From: Anaerolineae bacterium
GTDB taxonomy: Bacteria > Chloroflexota > Anaerolineae > Promineifilales > Promineifilaceae
Direction of reading: 5' to 3'
DNA: 16,111 nucleotides
NCBI GenBank assembly: GCA_014879345.1
Contig: JACSSI010000024.1
Location: 1-16,111, forward strand
Part shown: positions 1 through 6,155 of the stretch, piece after piece
How the letters are laid out: every line of letters begins with the position of its first letter
Position numbering within the stretch: the first letter of the stretch is position 1
Made by a program: the position numbers and the translations under genes
The notes under the pieces: model-generated
The model's input: the letters and a program-made list of their open reading frames with translations, nothing else
What the model was told of the DNA's origin: nothing
Databases searched by the model: none

Positions 1-651
1 CCCTAAATCATGTGTAATCCAAATGATGGCCATGCCCAACTGCTTGCGCAAGCGTGTTACCAAGTCGACAATTTGCGCCTGAATCGTGACATCTAGGGCT
101 GTTGTGGGTTCATCTGCAATCAGGAGGGATGGGTTACAGGTGAGAGCCATCGCAATGCCGATACGCTGCCGCTGCCCGCCAGAGAATTGGTGAGGGTAAT
201 CTTCTAATCTATCAAGTGCGTTAGGAATGCCAACCAGGGTCATCATTTCTGCGGCTCGGTTGTTGGCTTCTTCTTTGTTCATGCCCAGATGCAATTCAAG
301 GGCTTCTGTCATCTGGCGGCCAATGGTCAGGACTGGATTGAGTGATGTCATGGGGTCTTGGAAGACCATTGCCATCTCGCGACCACGGATTTGCCGTTTT
401 TCTTCATCAGAAAGTTGTAACAAATCACGGCCGTTAAATATGATACTGCCAGCCTCTACTTGTCCTGGCGGGCTTGATATCAACCCCATTATTGAAAGGA
501 CACCCACGCTTTTCCCAGAACCGCTTTCACCGACAATGGCCATTGCCTCACCTTCAGCTAAAGTGTAGGAAATGCCGTTCACTGCATGGACGATTCCATC
601 TTCAGTGTAGAACTTCGTTACAAGGTTATTCACTTCTAATAGTTGGGCCAT
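1..651 (-). CDS. Peptide/nickel-type ABC transporter ATPase (OppD/DppD family), C-terminus missing
   Basis: ATP-hydrolysing subunit of an oligopeptide/dipeptide importer, acting on the cytoplasmic face of the membrane. The 217 visible codons run from the ATG at 651 to the window edge without a stop. All nucleotide-binding motifs are present: Walker A GESGSGKS (residues 41-48), Q-loop FQDP (Q98), signature FSGGQRQR (156-163), Walker B LLIADEPT with E181, D-loop ALD and the switch histidine in THD (H214). The MTSLNP stretch after the Q-loop and the QFSGGQRQR form are typical of OppD/DppD. Family members are about 320-350 residues, so roughly the last third, with the C-terminal oligopeptide-binding extension, lies outside. 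The ribosome site is only GGGG a few bases upstream; an upstream ORF ends one base before the ATG, so coupling is possible. Permease and binding-protein genes are not visible, so the substrate cannot be named. The family call is firm. Confidence 0.95.
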   Translation of the reverse strand, partial: MAQLLEVNNLVTKFYTEDGIVHAVNGISYTLAEGEAMAIVGESGSGKSVGVLSIMGLISSPPGQVEAGSIIFNGRDLLQLSDEEKRQIRGREMAMVFQDPMTSLNPVLTIGRQMTEALELHLGMNKEEANNRAAEMMTLVGIPNALDRLEDYPHQFSGGQRQRIGIAMALTCNPSLLIADEPTTALDVTIQAQIVDLVTRLRKQLGMAIIWITHDLG

Positions 652-652
652 G

Positions 653-745
653 TTACCCCGTTTGGTATGTAATTGGTTTGTTGTTTCTTGTTGTGGATGC
701 TCCAGATATGAAATTGGGGGGGAATGAAGAATTCAATTTGAGCAT
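653..745 (-). CDS. Possible 30-codon leader peptide upstream of the ABC ATPase
   Basis: A 30-codon ORF with a purine-rich AGAGGAGAG directly before its ATG ends with TAA one base before the ATG of the transporter ATPase. The peptide begins MLKLNSSF, ends ITYQTG, has no recognisable domain and is rich in Asn, Thr and Ser. Spacing between the ribosome site and the ATG (about 2 bases from AGGAG) is shorter than usual, which weakens the case. The stop-start arrangement would suit translational coupling, since the downstream gene has only a weak ribosome site. It may equally be untranslated leader. Confidence 0.2.
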   Translation of the reverse strand: MLKLNSSFPPNFISGASTTRNNKPITYQTG

Positions 746-837
746 CTCTCCTCTGCCTAGGGTTTCAAACTATACCTTAACAAACGGGTCTTAACAAATT
801 ATATTATGTGTCAAAACCGAAATCAGGTAACCCTCAA

Positions 838-860
838 CATGATTGTGCAAAACAATCATG
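838..860. promoter_or_regulatory. Perfect 9-bp inverted repeat at the predicted transcription start, candidate operator
   Basis: CATGATTGT (838-846) and ACAATCATG (852-860) form a perfect inverted repeat around a 5-base spacer. It begins about 5 bases downstream of the predicted -10 box on the minus strand, so it would cover the start point of the transporter transcript. No T-run follows on either strand in the right place, so a terminator is unlikely. The position suits a repressor site, or a hairpin at the extreme 5' end of the mRNA. Confidence 0.5.
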
Positions 861-864
861 AAAA

Positions 865-893
865 ATTGTATAGAAAACAGGCTAAACTGTCAA
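865..893 (-). promoter_or_regulatory. Near-consensus sigma-70-type promoter for the ABC ATPase
   Basis: On the minus strand, TTGACA (893-888) is followed by exactly 17 bases and then TACAAT (870-865). The -35 is a perfect match and the -10 matches 5 of 6. The start point would fall near 858, giving a leader of roughly 207 nt before the ATPase ATG. This is the best promoter match in the window. Confidence 0.65.
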
Positions 894-1054
894 TTTGGAG
901 TCAAAGAAGGGGATTTTCAGGGTCTATTCTTGTGTTTTCTGGGTAATAGTGCGAAACAAAACGGAAACATACTTTTTGCAATTTAGTTTCACAAGCTTTT
1001 TGGGGGTTAAATTTAAGACTGTTTTCTTGGGAAGTAACTTCCGAGAAGTTGTTC

Positions 1055-2230
1055 TCATTGGGGTATGTAAATTGTGAAGGTGCTGCCTTGTTGGGGGATG
1101 CTTTCAACACCAATACGGCCGTTATGCCGTTCCACTACATACTTGGCAATGGTTAAGCCGACACCCAAGCCAGGAAAGAGTTGTTGGCTGCCTTCTTTTT
1201 CGAGGCGCACAAAGGCTTCGAATATGCGTTCCAAGTCAGCCTGCGGGATACCGATGCCTTGATCTGTGACGCTGATAGCGACCTCTTTTTGCGTGGGACA
1301 GAAGGCCCGAATGTGCACAGGTTTTTTATCTGGATTGAATTTGAAGGCGTTTTCGATGAGGGCTCGCAGTGCCAGGACGAGCGACCGTTTATCGGCGAAG
1401 ATGTTGGCAATGTTGGGGGCGATGTCCAGGGTGACGGCGGCTGATTGACCATTGAGCGTTTCGCGGGCGGTATTGAGCGATTCGATTAAAATATCTGGCA
1501 AGTTAACATAAGCGAATTCGGGGGCGGCGGGGCGCATTTCGTAAAGAATAAGCAGGTCATTTGTGAGACCTACCATCGTATTGACATTGCGTGTGATGGA
1601 ATCGAGGGCGACTTTGAGTGATTCACCCTGCATGGCGCCTTGATTAACCAATCCAAGAAAGCCTTTGATGGCTGTCAGGGGGGTGCGTAATTCGTGGGAG
1701 AGGGTGGCGATGAATTGGGAACGCAATTCTTCTTGTGCTGCCAGGTCTTCATAGGCTTTTTCTAACGAGGTGTTTTTGAGATTGAGTTCACGGATGACTG
1801 CCTGGTCATTGGTGCGTAGATGACCGATGATTTGTCTAAGCAAGGCACGAAGAAGTGTGGGATTGCTGTGGGCGATGGGGAGAAATTCTGTGTGGCTAAT
1901 TTGCAACGTATGGCAAGCGGTGCAGGTGCGAATCGTGGCGGTACGGGTGGTTTCACCTAGTAAGGCCATTTCGCCGAAGTAATTGTTTGCTCCGACAACA
2001 TCAATATGGATTTCTTGCCGATTGCTGGCATGGACGATAACGTCAACTTCGCCTTCGGCCAGGATGAACATGGAATCGCCTATGTCGCCTTCGCGGCAAA
2101 TATCAACGCCAGCAGGGTAGTATTGAGGCTCGCTGGCCTGGAGCAGGGTTGTGATGTCTTCTTGTCCCAAGTCGGGAAAGGTTTGCTGGAGCAGTTTATA
2201 ATGGTCGATTTGGGTCAAGGTATTTATCAT
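1055..2230 (-). CDS. Orphan sensor histidine kinase with N-terminal cyclic-nucleotide-binding domain
   Basis: A predicted soluble two-component kinase of 391 residues. Residues about 15-135 form a CNB domain with the phosphate-binding-cassette pattern FGEMALL (85-91) followed by RTAT (R96). A linker helix (about 145-170) leads to a HisKA domain with H-box SHELRTPL, phospho-acceptor H179. The HATPase has N-box LIENAFKFNP (N294), G1 box DQGIGIP (323-329), F-box IFEAF and G2 box GLGVGL (354-359). There is no transmembrane segment or signal peptide, so it should sense an internal ligand, plausibly cAMP or cGMP; CNB folds can also have other or no ligands. No response regulator lies within the window. 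The start lacks a clear ribosome site, but the CNB domain needs most of this N-terminus. Domain calls are strong; ligand and partner are unknown. Confidence 0.93.
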   Translation of the reverse strand: MINTLTQIDHYKLLQQTFPDLGQEDITTLLQASEPQYYPAGVDICREGDIGDSMFILAEGEVDVIVHASNRQEIHIDVVGANNYFGEMALLGETTRTATIRTCTACHTLQISHTEFLPIAHSNPTLLRALLRQIIGHLRTNDQAVIRELNLKNTSLEKAYEDLAAQEELRSQFIATLSHELRTPLTAIKGFLGLVNQGAMQGESLKVALDSITRNVNTMVGLTNDLLILYEMRPAAPEFAYVNLPDILIESLNTARETLNGQSAAVTLDIAPNIANIFADKRSLVLALRALIENAFKFNPDKKPVHIRAFCPTQKEVAISVTDQGIGIPQADLERIFEAFVRLEKEGSQQLFPGLGVGLTIAKYVVERHNGRIGVESIPQQGSTFTIYIPQ

Positions 2231-2330
2231 GGTGTGTCTGCTATTGAAGAAGATTGACGCTTAAGGCCGTGAAACGGCCGTTTCCATTAATTATTTCTCG
2301 CCAGTCTAGCATGAGCCGCACACCACCAGG

Positions 2331-2391
2331 AAAAATTTTTACGCGCCCTTCACCACCGGGGTGGCAGAACGGGCGCGTTTGTAAAATTTTT
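2331..2391. terminator. Symmetric two-sided hairpin, bidirectional terminator-like, between divergent genes
   Basis: AAAAATTTT (2331-2339) pairs with AAAATTTTT (2383-2391). Inside this, ACGCGCCC (2341-2348) pairs perfectly with GGGCGCGT (2371-2378), and CACC (2351-2354) with GGTG (2360-2363). A GC-rich stem flanked by A5 on one side and T5 on the other is the form of an intrinsic terminator working in both directions. Its place between two divergent genes, 21 bases ahead of the promoter for the plus-strand gene, is unusual. It may insulate the two genes, end a short unannotated RNA, or bind a protein. Confidence 0.55.
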
Positions 2392-2411
2392 ATGCTTCTT
2401 TCACGCTGCTA

Positions 2412-2440
2412 TTGAAAAATCACCCAGAGCGACGTATGAT
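2412..2440 (+). promoter_or_regulatory. Sigma-70-type promoter for the aminotransferase
   Basis: TTGAAA (2412-2417), a 17-base spacer, then TATGAT (2435-2440); each box matches consensus at 5 of 6 positions. The predicted start near 2447 gives a leader of about 97 nt before the aminotransferase ATG. Confidence 0.55.
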
Positions 2441-2471
2441 TTCCACTGTATAAACTGACACATTTTGGACT

Positions 2472-2537
2472 GGAGGATTTCTGGGGAGTCTGCCAAGAGA
2501 GCCTCCTTCTTCATCTTTTTAACCAGGAACAGGAGGT
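2472..2537 (+). promoter_or_regulatory. Leader with mutually exclusive pairings around the ribosome-binding site
   Basis: The leader carries GGAGG (2472-2476), CCTCCT (2502-2507) and the ribosome site AGGAGGT (2531-2537, 6 bases before the ATG). CCTCC can close a hairpin with the first GGAGG, helped by TCT/AGA and GG/CC inside. Alternatively, CCTCCT is exactly complementary to AGGAGG of the ribosome site. These pairings exclude each other, so one leaves translation open and the other masks it. The T-rich stretch 2507-2520 after the first hairpin could also make it a weak attenuator. No known riboswitch class is recognised. The motif is short, so chance is possible. Confidence 0.4.
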
Positions 2538-2543
2538 AATCCC

Positions 2544-3701
2544 ATGACAATCCAGGCTTTTCCCAAAAATGATTTGCATAAAATAGAAACTGGCACTCTC
2601 GACGTGCCGCCCCGCCTTTTATTAGGCCCCGGCCCATCTAACGCCCATCCGCGTGTGCTGCAAGCGATTGGTATGCGCCAATTGAGCCATCTCGACCCGG
2701 CCTTCATCAAGATCATGAACGAAACCCAGGAACTGCTGCGTTACACCTGGCAAACCGACAATGAACTGACGCTGGCGATTAGTGGTACGGGTAGTGCGGC
2801 AATGGAAACGGCCGTTGCCAATGTCGTTACCCCCGGAGACGTCGTTTTAGTAGGCGTGATGGGCTACTTTGGTGAACGCCTGGTCGAAATGGCCTCTCGA
2901 CACGGCGCTGACGTGCGCATCATCGAAAAAGAATGGGGCGACGTATTTGAACCCGGAGAAATTTATGCTGCTGTAGAAGAAAACCAGCCCGCTGTGGTCA
3001 TGTTAGTCCATGCTGAAACCTCCACCGGGGCATTACAGCCGCTGGAAGACATCGGCGACATCTGCCGTGAATTTGATTGCCTGCTGCTTGTCGATTGCGT
3101 CACCAGTTTGGGGGCTGCCCCACTCTATATGGATAACTGGAAAATCGACATAGCCTACAGTTGTTCTCAAAAAGGATTAAGCTGTCCGCCAGGCGCATCC
3201 CCGCTTACCGTCGGCTCTCGGGCACTCGAACAAATAAGCAAGAGGTATGTCAAGACCGACACCTGGTATCTGGATTTGAACCTGCTCAAAAGCTACTGGC
3301 TCGGTGATACCCGTGCCTACCACCACACCATGAGCAGCAATATGACTTATGCCCTGCGTGAAGGATTGCGCCTCGTTGCTGAAGAGGGAGTGGAAAACCG
3401 GTGGGCGCGTCATCGTGAAATGGCTGAACTGTTTTGGGCTGGATTGGCTGACATTGGCCTCTCGTGCCATGTGGCAAATCCTGAACTGCGTATCCCCAGC
3501 CTGACAACCGTGCGTGTGCCAGAAGGCGTCGATGCCAAAGCCGTCGCTGGGCGACTGCTTAACGAATACAACATCGAAATTGCGGGTGGTTTTAGCAAAC
3601 TGTCCGGTCAAGTTTGGCGTGTTGGCCTGATGGGTTACAACAGCCGTCCAGAAAATATCATGCTGCTGCTGGCCGCTTTCAAAGAAATCCTCGGTCGATA
3701 A
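2544..3701 (+). CDS. PLP-dependent aminotransferase, alanine-glyoxylate/serine-glyoxylate type (class V)
   Basis: Cytoplasmic pyridoxal-phosphate enzyme of 385 residues, the usual family length. It resembles the AGXT/SPT family throughout: LLGPGPSNAHPRVLQA (26-41), phosphate-binding SGTGSAAMET (80-89), cofactor-contacting D184 in LLVDCVTSLGAAPLYMD, Schiff-base lysine K210 in SCSQKGLSCPPG, YHHT (259-262) and the carboxylate-binding arginine R359 in WRVGLMG. The order and spacing match mammalian alanine-glyoxylate aminotransferase closely. The likely reaction moves an amino group from alanine or serine to glyoxylate, giving glycine. A purine-catabolism PucG-type or phosphonate role is possible, but no such genes are nearby. 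The start is fixed by a strong AGGAGGT six bases upstream. The gene has its own promoter and is followed by a strong hairpin, so it is probably transcribed largely alone. Exact donor is uncertain. Confidence 0.92.
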   Translation: MTIQAFPKNDLHKIETGTLDVPPRLLLGPGPSNAHPRVLQAIGMRQLSHLDPAFIKIMNETQELLRYTWQTDNELTLAISGTGSAAMETAVANVVTPGDVVLVGVMGYFGERLVEMASRHGADVRIIEKEWGDVFEPGEIYAAVEENQPAVVMLVHAETSTGALQPLEDIGDICREFDCLLLVDCVTSLGAAPLYMDNWKIDIAYSCSQKGLSCPPGASPLTVGSRALEQISKRYVKTDTWYLDLNLLKSYWLGDTRAYHHTMSSNMTYALREGLRLVAEEGVENRWARHREMAELFWAGLADIGLSCHVANPELRIPSLTTVRVPEGVDAKAVAGRLLNEYNIEIAGGFSKLSGQVWRVGLMGYNSRPENIMLLLAAFKEILGR

Positions 3702-3708
3702 AGCAGAT

Positions 3709-3751
3709 GCAAGCGCTAGAGGCTGGATAGTTTATTTCCTCTAGCGCTTGC
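3709..3751 (+). terminator. Strong hairpin after the aminotransferase, probable terminator
   Basis: A perfect 14-bp stem, GCAAGCGCTAGAGG (3709-3722) with CCTCTAGCGCTTGC (3738-3751), around a 15-base loop begins 7 bases after the stop codon. The following TCTGTCTCTTG is only moderately T-rich, so termination may be incomplete. It lies 19 bases before the next start codon and so could also let some transcripts through to the downstream deacylase gene. Confidence 0.65.
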
Positions 3752-3770
3752 TCTGTCTCTTGTAAGTTTC

Positions 3771-4235
3771 ATGACGACACCCCCTGTTTCTCAAGCCCTG
3801 ACAGAAATGGGCATTCCCCATCGTGTATTTCAGCACAAAGGCCCGGTAAACTCGCTGGAGCAAGCGGCTGAAGAGCGGGGGCAACTGCCTGAGCAGATCA
3901 TTCGCAGTATTCTCTTTCGTGTTTCGGCTGATGAGTTTGTGATGGTGCTGATGGCAGGCCCTGAGCAAATTAACTGGAAGGCACTGCGCCATTATTTAGG
4001 GGAGAAGCGCCTTACCATGGCGAGTGAAGCGGAAATGCTGCGTATTACCGGTTACCCGCGTGGAGCAGTTGCCCCCTTTGGCCTGCCTCAACCTGTGCGA
4101 ATTTTGGTTGATGAAAGCATCTTTGTTCACGATGAGATTTCGATTGGCTCCGGGATTCGTGGCATTACCATCATCATGACCCGCACTGATTTGAAGCAGG
4201 CGTTGGGAACCGTTGAAATTGTGCAGCTAGGCTAA
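3771..4235 (+). CDS. YbaK/EbsC family aminoacyl-tRNA deacylase-like protein
   Basis: Small cytoplasmic protein (154 residues) of the family that hydrolyses mischarged aminoacyl-tRNAs (YbaK, ProX, ProXp types). Family landmarks are SLEQAAEERG (28-37), SILFRV (46-51), the TGYPRGAVAPFG turn (93-104), ILVDESIF (111-118) and the SIGSGIRG loop (124-131), in the correct order. In characterised YbaK a lysine lies in the KTL-type strand; here the aligned residue appears to be R45 in IIRSILFR. This may be a subfamily variant with changed catalysis, but the alignment was made by eye. There is no good ribosome site, and the ATG follows closely on the hairpin of the aminotransferase. The 3' end overlaps the convergent neighbour by 9 bases. 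The tRNA substrate cannot be told from sequence. Confidence 0.85.
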   Translation: MTTPPVSQALTEMGIPHRVFQHKGPVNSLEQAAEERGQLPEQIIRSILFRVSADEFVMVLMAGPEQINWKALRHYLGEKRLTMASEAEMLRITGYPRGAVAPFGLPQPVRILVDESIFVHDEISIGSGIRGITIIMTRTDLKQALGTVEIVQLG

Positions 4236-5195
4236 GGTTAAGCTGCTTTCTTCTTGTCCGTTGACATGATAAGCGGTTTGCCGGTCGCGGCGGCGGGCGA
4301 GTTCGCTGCTGTAGGCTAAACCAAGGGTATCTTTGTGGCGGTTGGCCCACTCTGTTAGCCGGGTATCACCCGCAGGCGGCGAATCGACGTAGAGCAAGTC
4401 AGCCATCAGCCCTTCGATTTCTTCTCGGGTGATGAGTACGTCGTTTACTATTTTTCCTACCAAGTTACCAGCGGTGTAGCCCAGGGACGGCGGGATGGAG
4501 AGCAACGGCCGTTCTCTGCCAATAATATGCCCAATTTCAGCCACCAACTCGCGATAGGTAAATGTCTCCGGGCCAATCGCGTCAATAATAGTATTTTCTC
4601 GACTGTGCCCCTGCTCGACAGCCAGTTTTGCCAAATCATCCACATAAATCGGCTGCAAACGATAGGCACCATCACCAAACACGCCAAATACGGGAAACTT
4701 GCGCAGCATCCAGGCGATATTGTTGATGAGAATATCCTCTTTTCCGAAGAGAACGGTAGGGCGCAAAATGGCGTAGGCTATACCGGATTCGATGAGTGCC
4801 TGTTCCAGCCGTGCTTTGCCGTTGAAGTATTCCAGCGGTGAGTCCAGTGATGGATTGGTGATGCTGACGTGGACGATGCGTTCTACTCCGGCTTCCTGGG
4901 CAGCTTTGAAGAGGGTGAGGGTGTTGGAAACGGCCGTTTCATGGGCAAAGGTATCATGATTAAAACGCACCCAGTAGGTGTTATACAGCACCTTCACATC
5001 GCTTAAGACAGCCACCAACTTATCAGGCTCATCAAAATGAAACGGAAACGCTTGTACTTGCGCACCAAATGGATTCTCCCGCTCCATTGAATTTGTGAGG
5101 GTGATTACCTGCTCTCCCTCAGCCAGTAATCGTTGAGCAATATACTTGCCTGAATATCCAAAAGCTCCTGTAACTGCATGAATTTGTTTGTTCAT
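4227..5195 (-). CDS. NAD(P)-binding epimerase/NmrA-like protein (atypical SDR)
   Basis: A Rossmann-fold protein of 322 residues. The dinucleotide site is the glycine-rich TGAFGYSGKY (9-18). HVSITNPS (109-116) and YFNGK (Y123, K127; a YxxxK pair) make up the SDR-type active site, and RPTVLFG (145-151) follows. The pattern resembles the NDUFA9/NmrA-like atypical SDR group; these may act as oxidoreductases, epimerases, or redox-sensing or assembly proteins. No substrate can be given. The gene begins 9 bases after the stop of the GbsR-type regulator. Its ribosome site AAGGAG overlaps the last codons of that gene, 12 bases before the ATG, so the two are very likely co-transcribed and coupled. The 3' end overlaps the convergent deacylase gene by 9 bases. 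Confidence 0.85.
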   Translation of the reverse strand: MNKQIHAVTGAFGYSGKYIAQRLLAEGEQVITLTNSMERENPFGAQVQAFPFHFDEPDKLVAVLSDVKVLYNTYWVRFNHDTFAHETAVSNTLTLFKAAQEAGVERIVHVSITNPSLDSPLEYFNGKARLEQALIESGIAYAILRPTVLFGKEDILINNIAWMLRKFPVFGVFGDGAYRLQPIYVDDLAKLAVEQGHSRENTIIDAIGPETFTYRELVAEIGHIIGRERPLLSIPPSLGYTAGNLVGKIVNDVLITREEIEGLMADLLYVDSPPAGDTRLTEWANRHKDTLGLAYSSELARRRDRQTAYHVNGQEESSLTLA

Positions 5196-5204
5196 AACGT
5201 AGCG

Positions 5205-5747
5205 CTACTCCTTATTCTTTGAATTGCCAAAAAACCGCATTAGTGCCGTCAAACGCATGGCATCCAACGAGATCAGCATGGCAATTAAATTATCGAGTTG
5301 GTTAAAAAAGCCTTTCATCGAGAGCATCCGTTCCTGATAAAAAGCTGCCAGGTCTGATTCCTCTGGTGGAATTTCTGCCCCGTTCATGATGTCCAAACTT
5401 TCACCCACAGTACGCAATGCCAGGGCAAACTCGTTTTTCTCGCGCTCTTGCATGATGCTTCTCATCACTTGCCAAAAATCTGCTTCAGCAATGTAATAAT
5501 CTTTACGGTCGCCGACCTGTACTTGCCGATGCACCATGTTGAGCCGCTCCAGCATACGCACATTGGTACTAACAGCACCTTTGCTGACGCCTACTTGCTC
5601 GACTAATTCGTCCAGGGAAACTGGGGTTGGTGACAAGTAAATTGCACCATAAATCGCACCCATTGCTTTAGAAAACCCCCAGAAATGGGTGATTCGGCTC
5701 ATGCCTTGAATGAAATGTTCTCTTGCCTGAATTAAATCTTCGCTCAT
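5205..5747 (-). CDS. GbsR/MarR-type winged-helix transcriptional regulator
   Basis: DNA-binding repressor-like protein of 180 residues. The N-terminal half, FWGFSKAMGAIYGAIYLSP (about 22-40), then LDELVEQVGVSKGAVSTN (about 45-62) and a wing with GDRKDYY (79-85), is typical of the GbsR branch of MarR-like regulators. In that branch the recognition helix includes SKGAVSTNVRMLE. The C-terminal half is helical and probably serves dimerisation. I chose the ATG at 5747 because AGGTGA lies 5 bases ahead. A GTG at 5756, three codons upstream in frame, falls inside that ribosome site and is a poorer start. A 9-bp palindrome lies directly upstream, suggesting autoregulation. It probably controls the co-transcribed NAD(P)-binding protein. 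GbsR relatives often respond to small metabolites such as choline; nothing here identifies the ligand. Confidence 0.88.
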   Translation of the reverse strand: MSEDLIQAREHFIQGMSRITHFWGFSKAMGAIYGAIYLSPTPVSLDELVEQVGVSKGAVSTNVRMLERLNMVHRQVQVGDRKDYYIAEADFWQVMRSIMQEREKNEFALALRTVGESLDIMNGAEIPPEESDLAAFYQERMLSMKGFFNQLDNLIAMLISLDAMRLTALMRFFGNSKNKE

Positions 5748-5767
5748 GTAAATCACCTGTGTATTAA

Positions 5768-5789
5768 ACGTTTAGTATAAACTAAACGT
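5768..5789. promoter_or_regulatory. Palindromic operator candidate upstream of the GbsR-type gene
   Basis: ACGTTTAGT (5768-5776) and ACTAAACGT (5781-5789) form a perfect 9-bp inverted repeat with a 4-base spacer, starting about 20 bases upstream of the regulator start codon. Size and symmetry suit a dimeric winged-helix repressor. An AT-rich TATACT on the minus strand (5779-5774) lies inside it and could be the -10 box, so binding would block RNA polymerase. Confidence 0.6.
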
Positions 5790-5952
5790 AGTATATAAAG
5801 TGAATCGGGTGAAGTCAATGCCATTCAGGTTGTTCTCATGATTCGATAAAAAGGTAGGAAGCGTAATTGCCCCGAGGAGTCTTGAGCTTAAAAATTAAAT
5901 CGGGGTAATACATGGCTGGCTGCCCGAGTAAACCCGGCTTTTAACGCATCAG

Positions 5953-5991
5953 CCCCCATGCATCGGGCGTCGCTTTTTAGGCGGGGGCTAT
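5953..5991. repeat. Inverted repeat in intergenic region
   Basis: AGCCCCC (5953-5959) is complementary to GGGGGCT (5985-5991), with a partly GC-rich 25-base loop. No T-run follows the stem on either strand, so it is not a standard terminator. Function unknown. Confidence 0.35.
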
Positions 5992-6002
5992 TGAACTTAA
6001 AG

Positions 6003-6130
6003 TATTATTCCGGTAATCCCCTCTCCCCAGCCCTCTCCCCAAAGGGGCGAGGGAGCCAGGTCGACCCCCTCTCCTTTTGGGGGAGGGTTAGGGTGGGGGT
6101 AAATGGTAGTGAGGCGTTACCGAAATAAAT
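6003..6130. repeat. REP/MITE-like palindromic element with CCCTCTCCCC-type arms
   Basis: The core 6018-6100 is made of pyrimidine-rich CCCCTCTCCCC-type blocks alternating with purine-rich GGGGCGAGGG and GGGGGAGGG blocks. It makes two adjacent hairpins: CCCTCTCCCC (6031-6040) with GGGGCGAGGG (6044-6053), one mismatch; and CCCCTCTCC (about 6066-6074) with the GGGGGAGGG that begins at 6079. The flanks are imperfect inverted copies: ATTATTCCGGTAA on the left (about 6005-6017) and TTACCGAAATAAAT on the right (about 6117-6130). This is the form of a small non-autonomous palindromic element. Only one copy is in the window, so family membership is inferred from its structure and its likeness to C/T-rich palindromes common in bacterial spacers. 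Confidence 0.55.
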
Positions 6131-6155
6131 TATTAATCTCCATCAACCCTCAGCT

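Larger units (their letters stand above)
652..1054. other. Intergenic region between sensor kinase and ABC ATPase
   Basis: About 400 bases without a convincing conserved gene. It holds the promoter, the operator-like repeat and the leader ORF described separately. Just downstream of the kinase stop there is a small hairpin, AACTTC (1036-1041) with GAAGTT (1045-1050). It has no T-run, so it is only a weak candidate for the kinase 3' end. Short ORFs between about 895 and 1113 show no family features. Confidence 0.6.

Noticed and set aside
838..860. CATGATTGT inverted repeat as an intrinsic terminator of the kinase gene
   Set aside because: The stem is AT-rich, no T-run follows on the minus strand, and it lies downstream of a strong promoter, which suits an operator better.
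895..1113. Short ORFs on both strands between the kinase and the transporter gene
   Set aside because: They overlap each other and, in part, the kinase end, and show no family features or good ribosome sites.
2401..2637. Minus-strand ORF of 78 codons over the aminotransferase leader
   Set aside because: It covers the promoter and ribosome site of the aminotransferase on the other strand and has no protein-like features.
3177..3611. Open frame of 144 codons on the minus strand inside the aminotransferase
   Set aside because: Lies entirely antisense to a well-supported gene and shows no domain.
5748..5756. GTG at 5756 as start of the GbsR-type regulator
   Set aside because: The GTG lies inside the AGGTGA ribosome site that serves the ATG at 5747.
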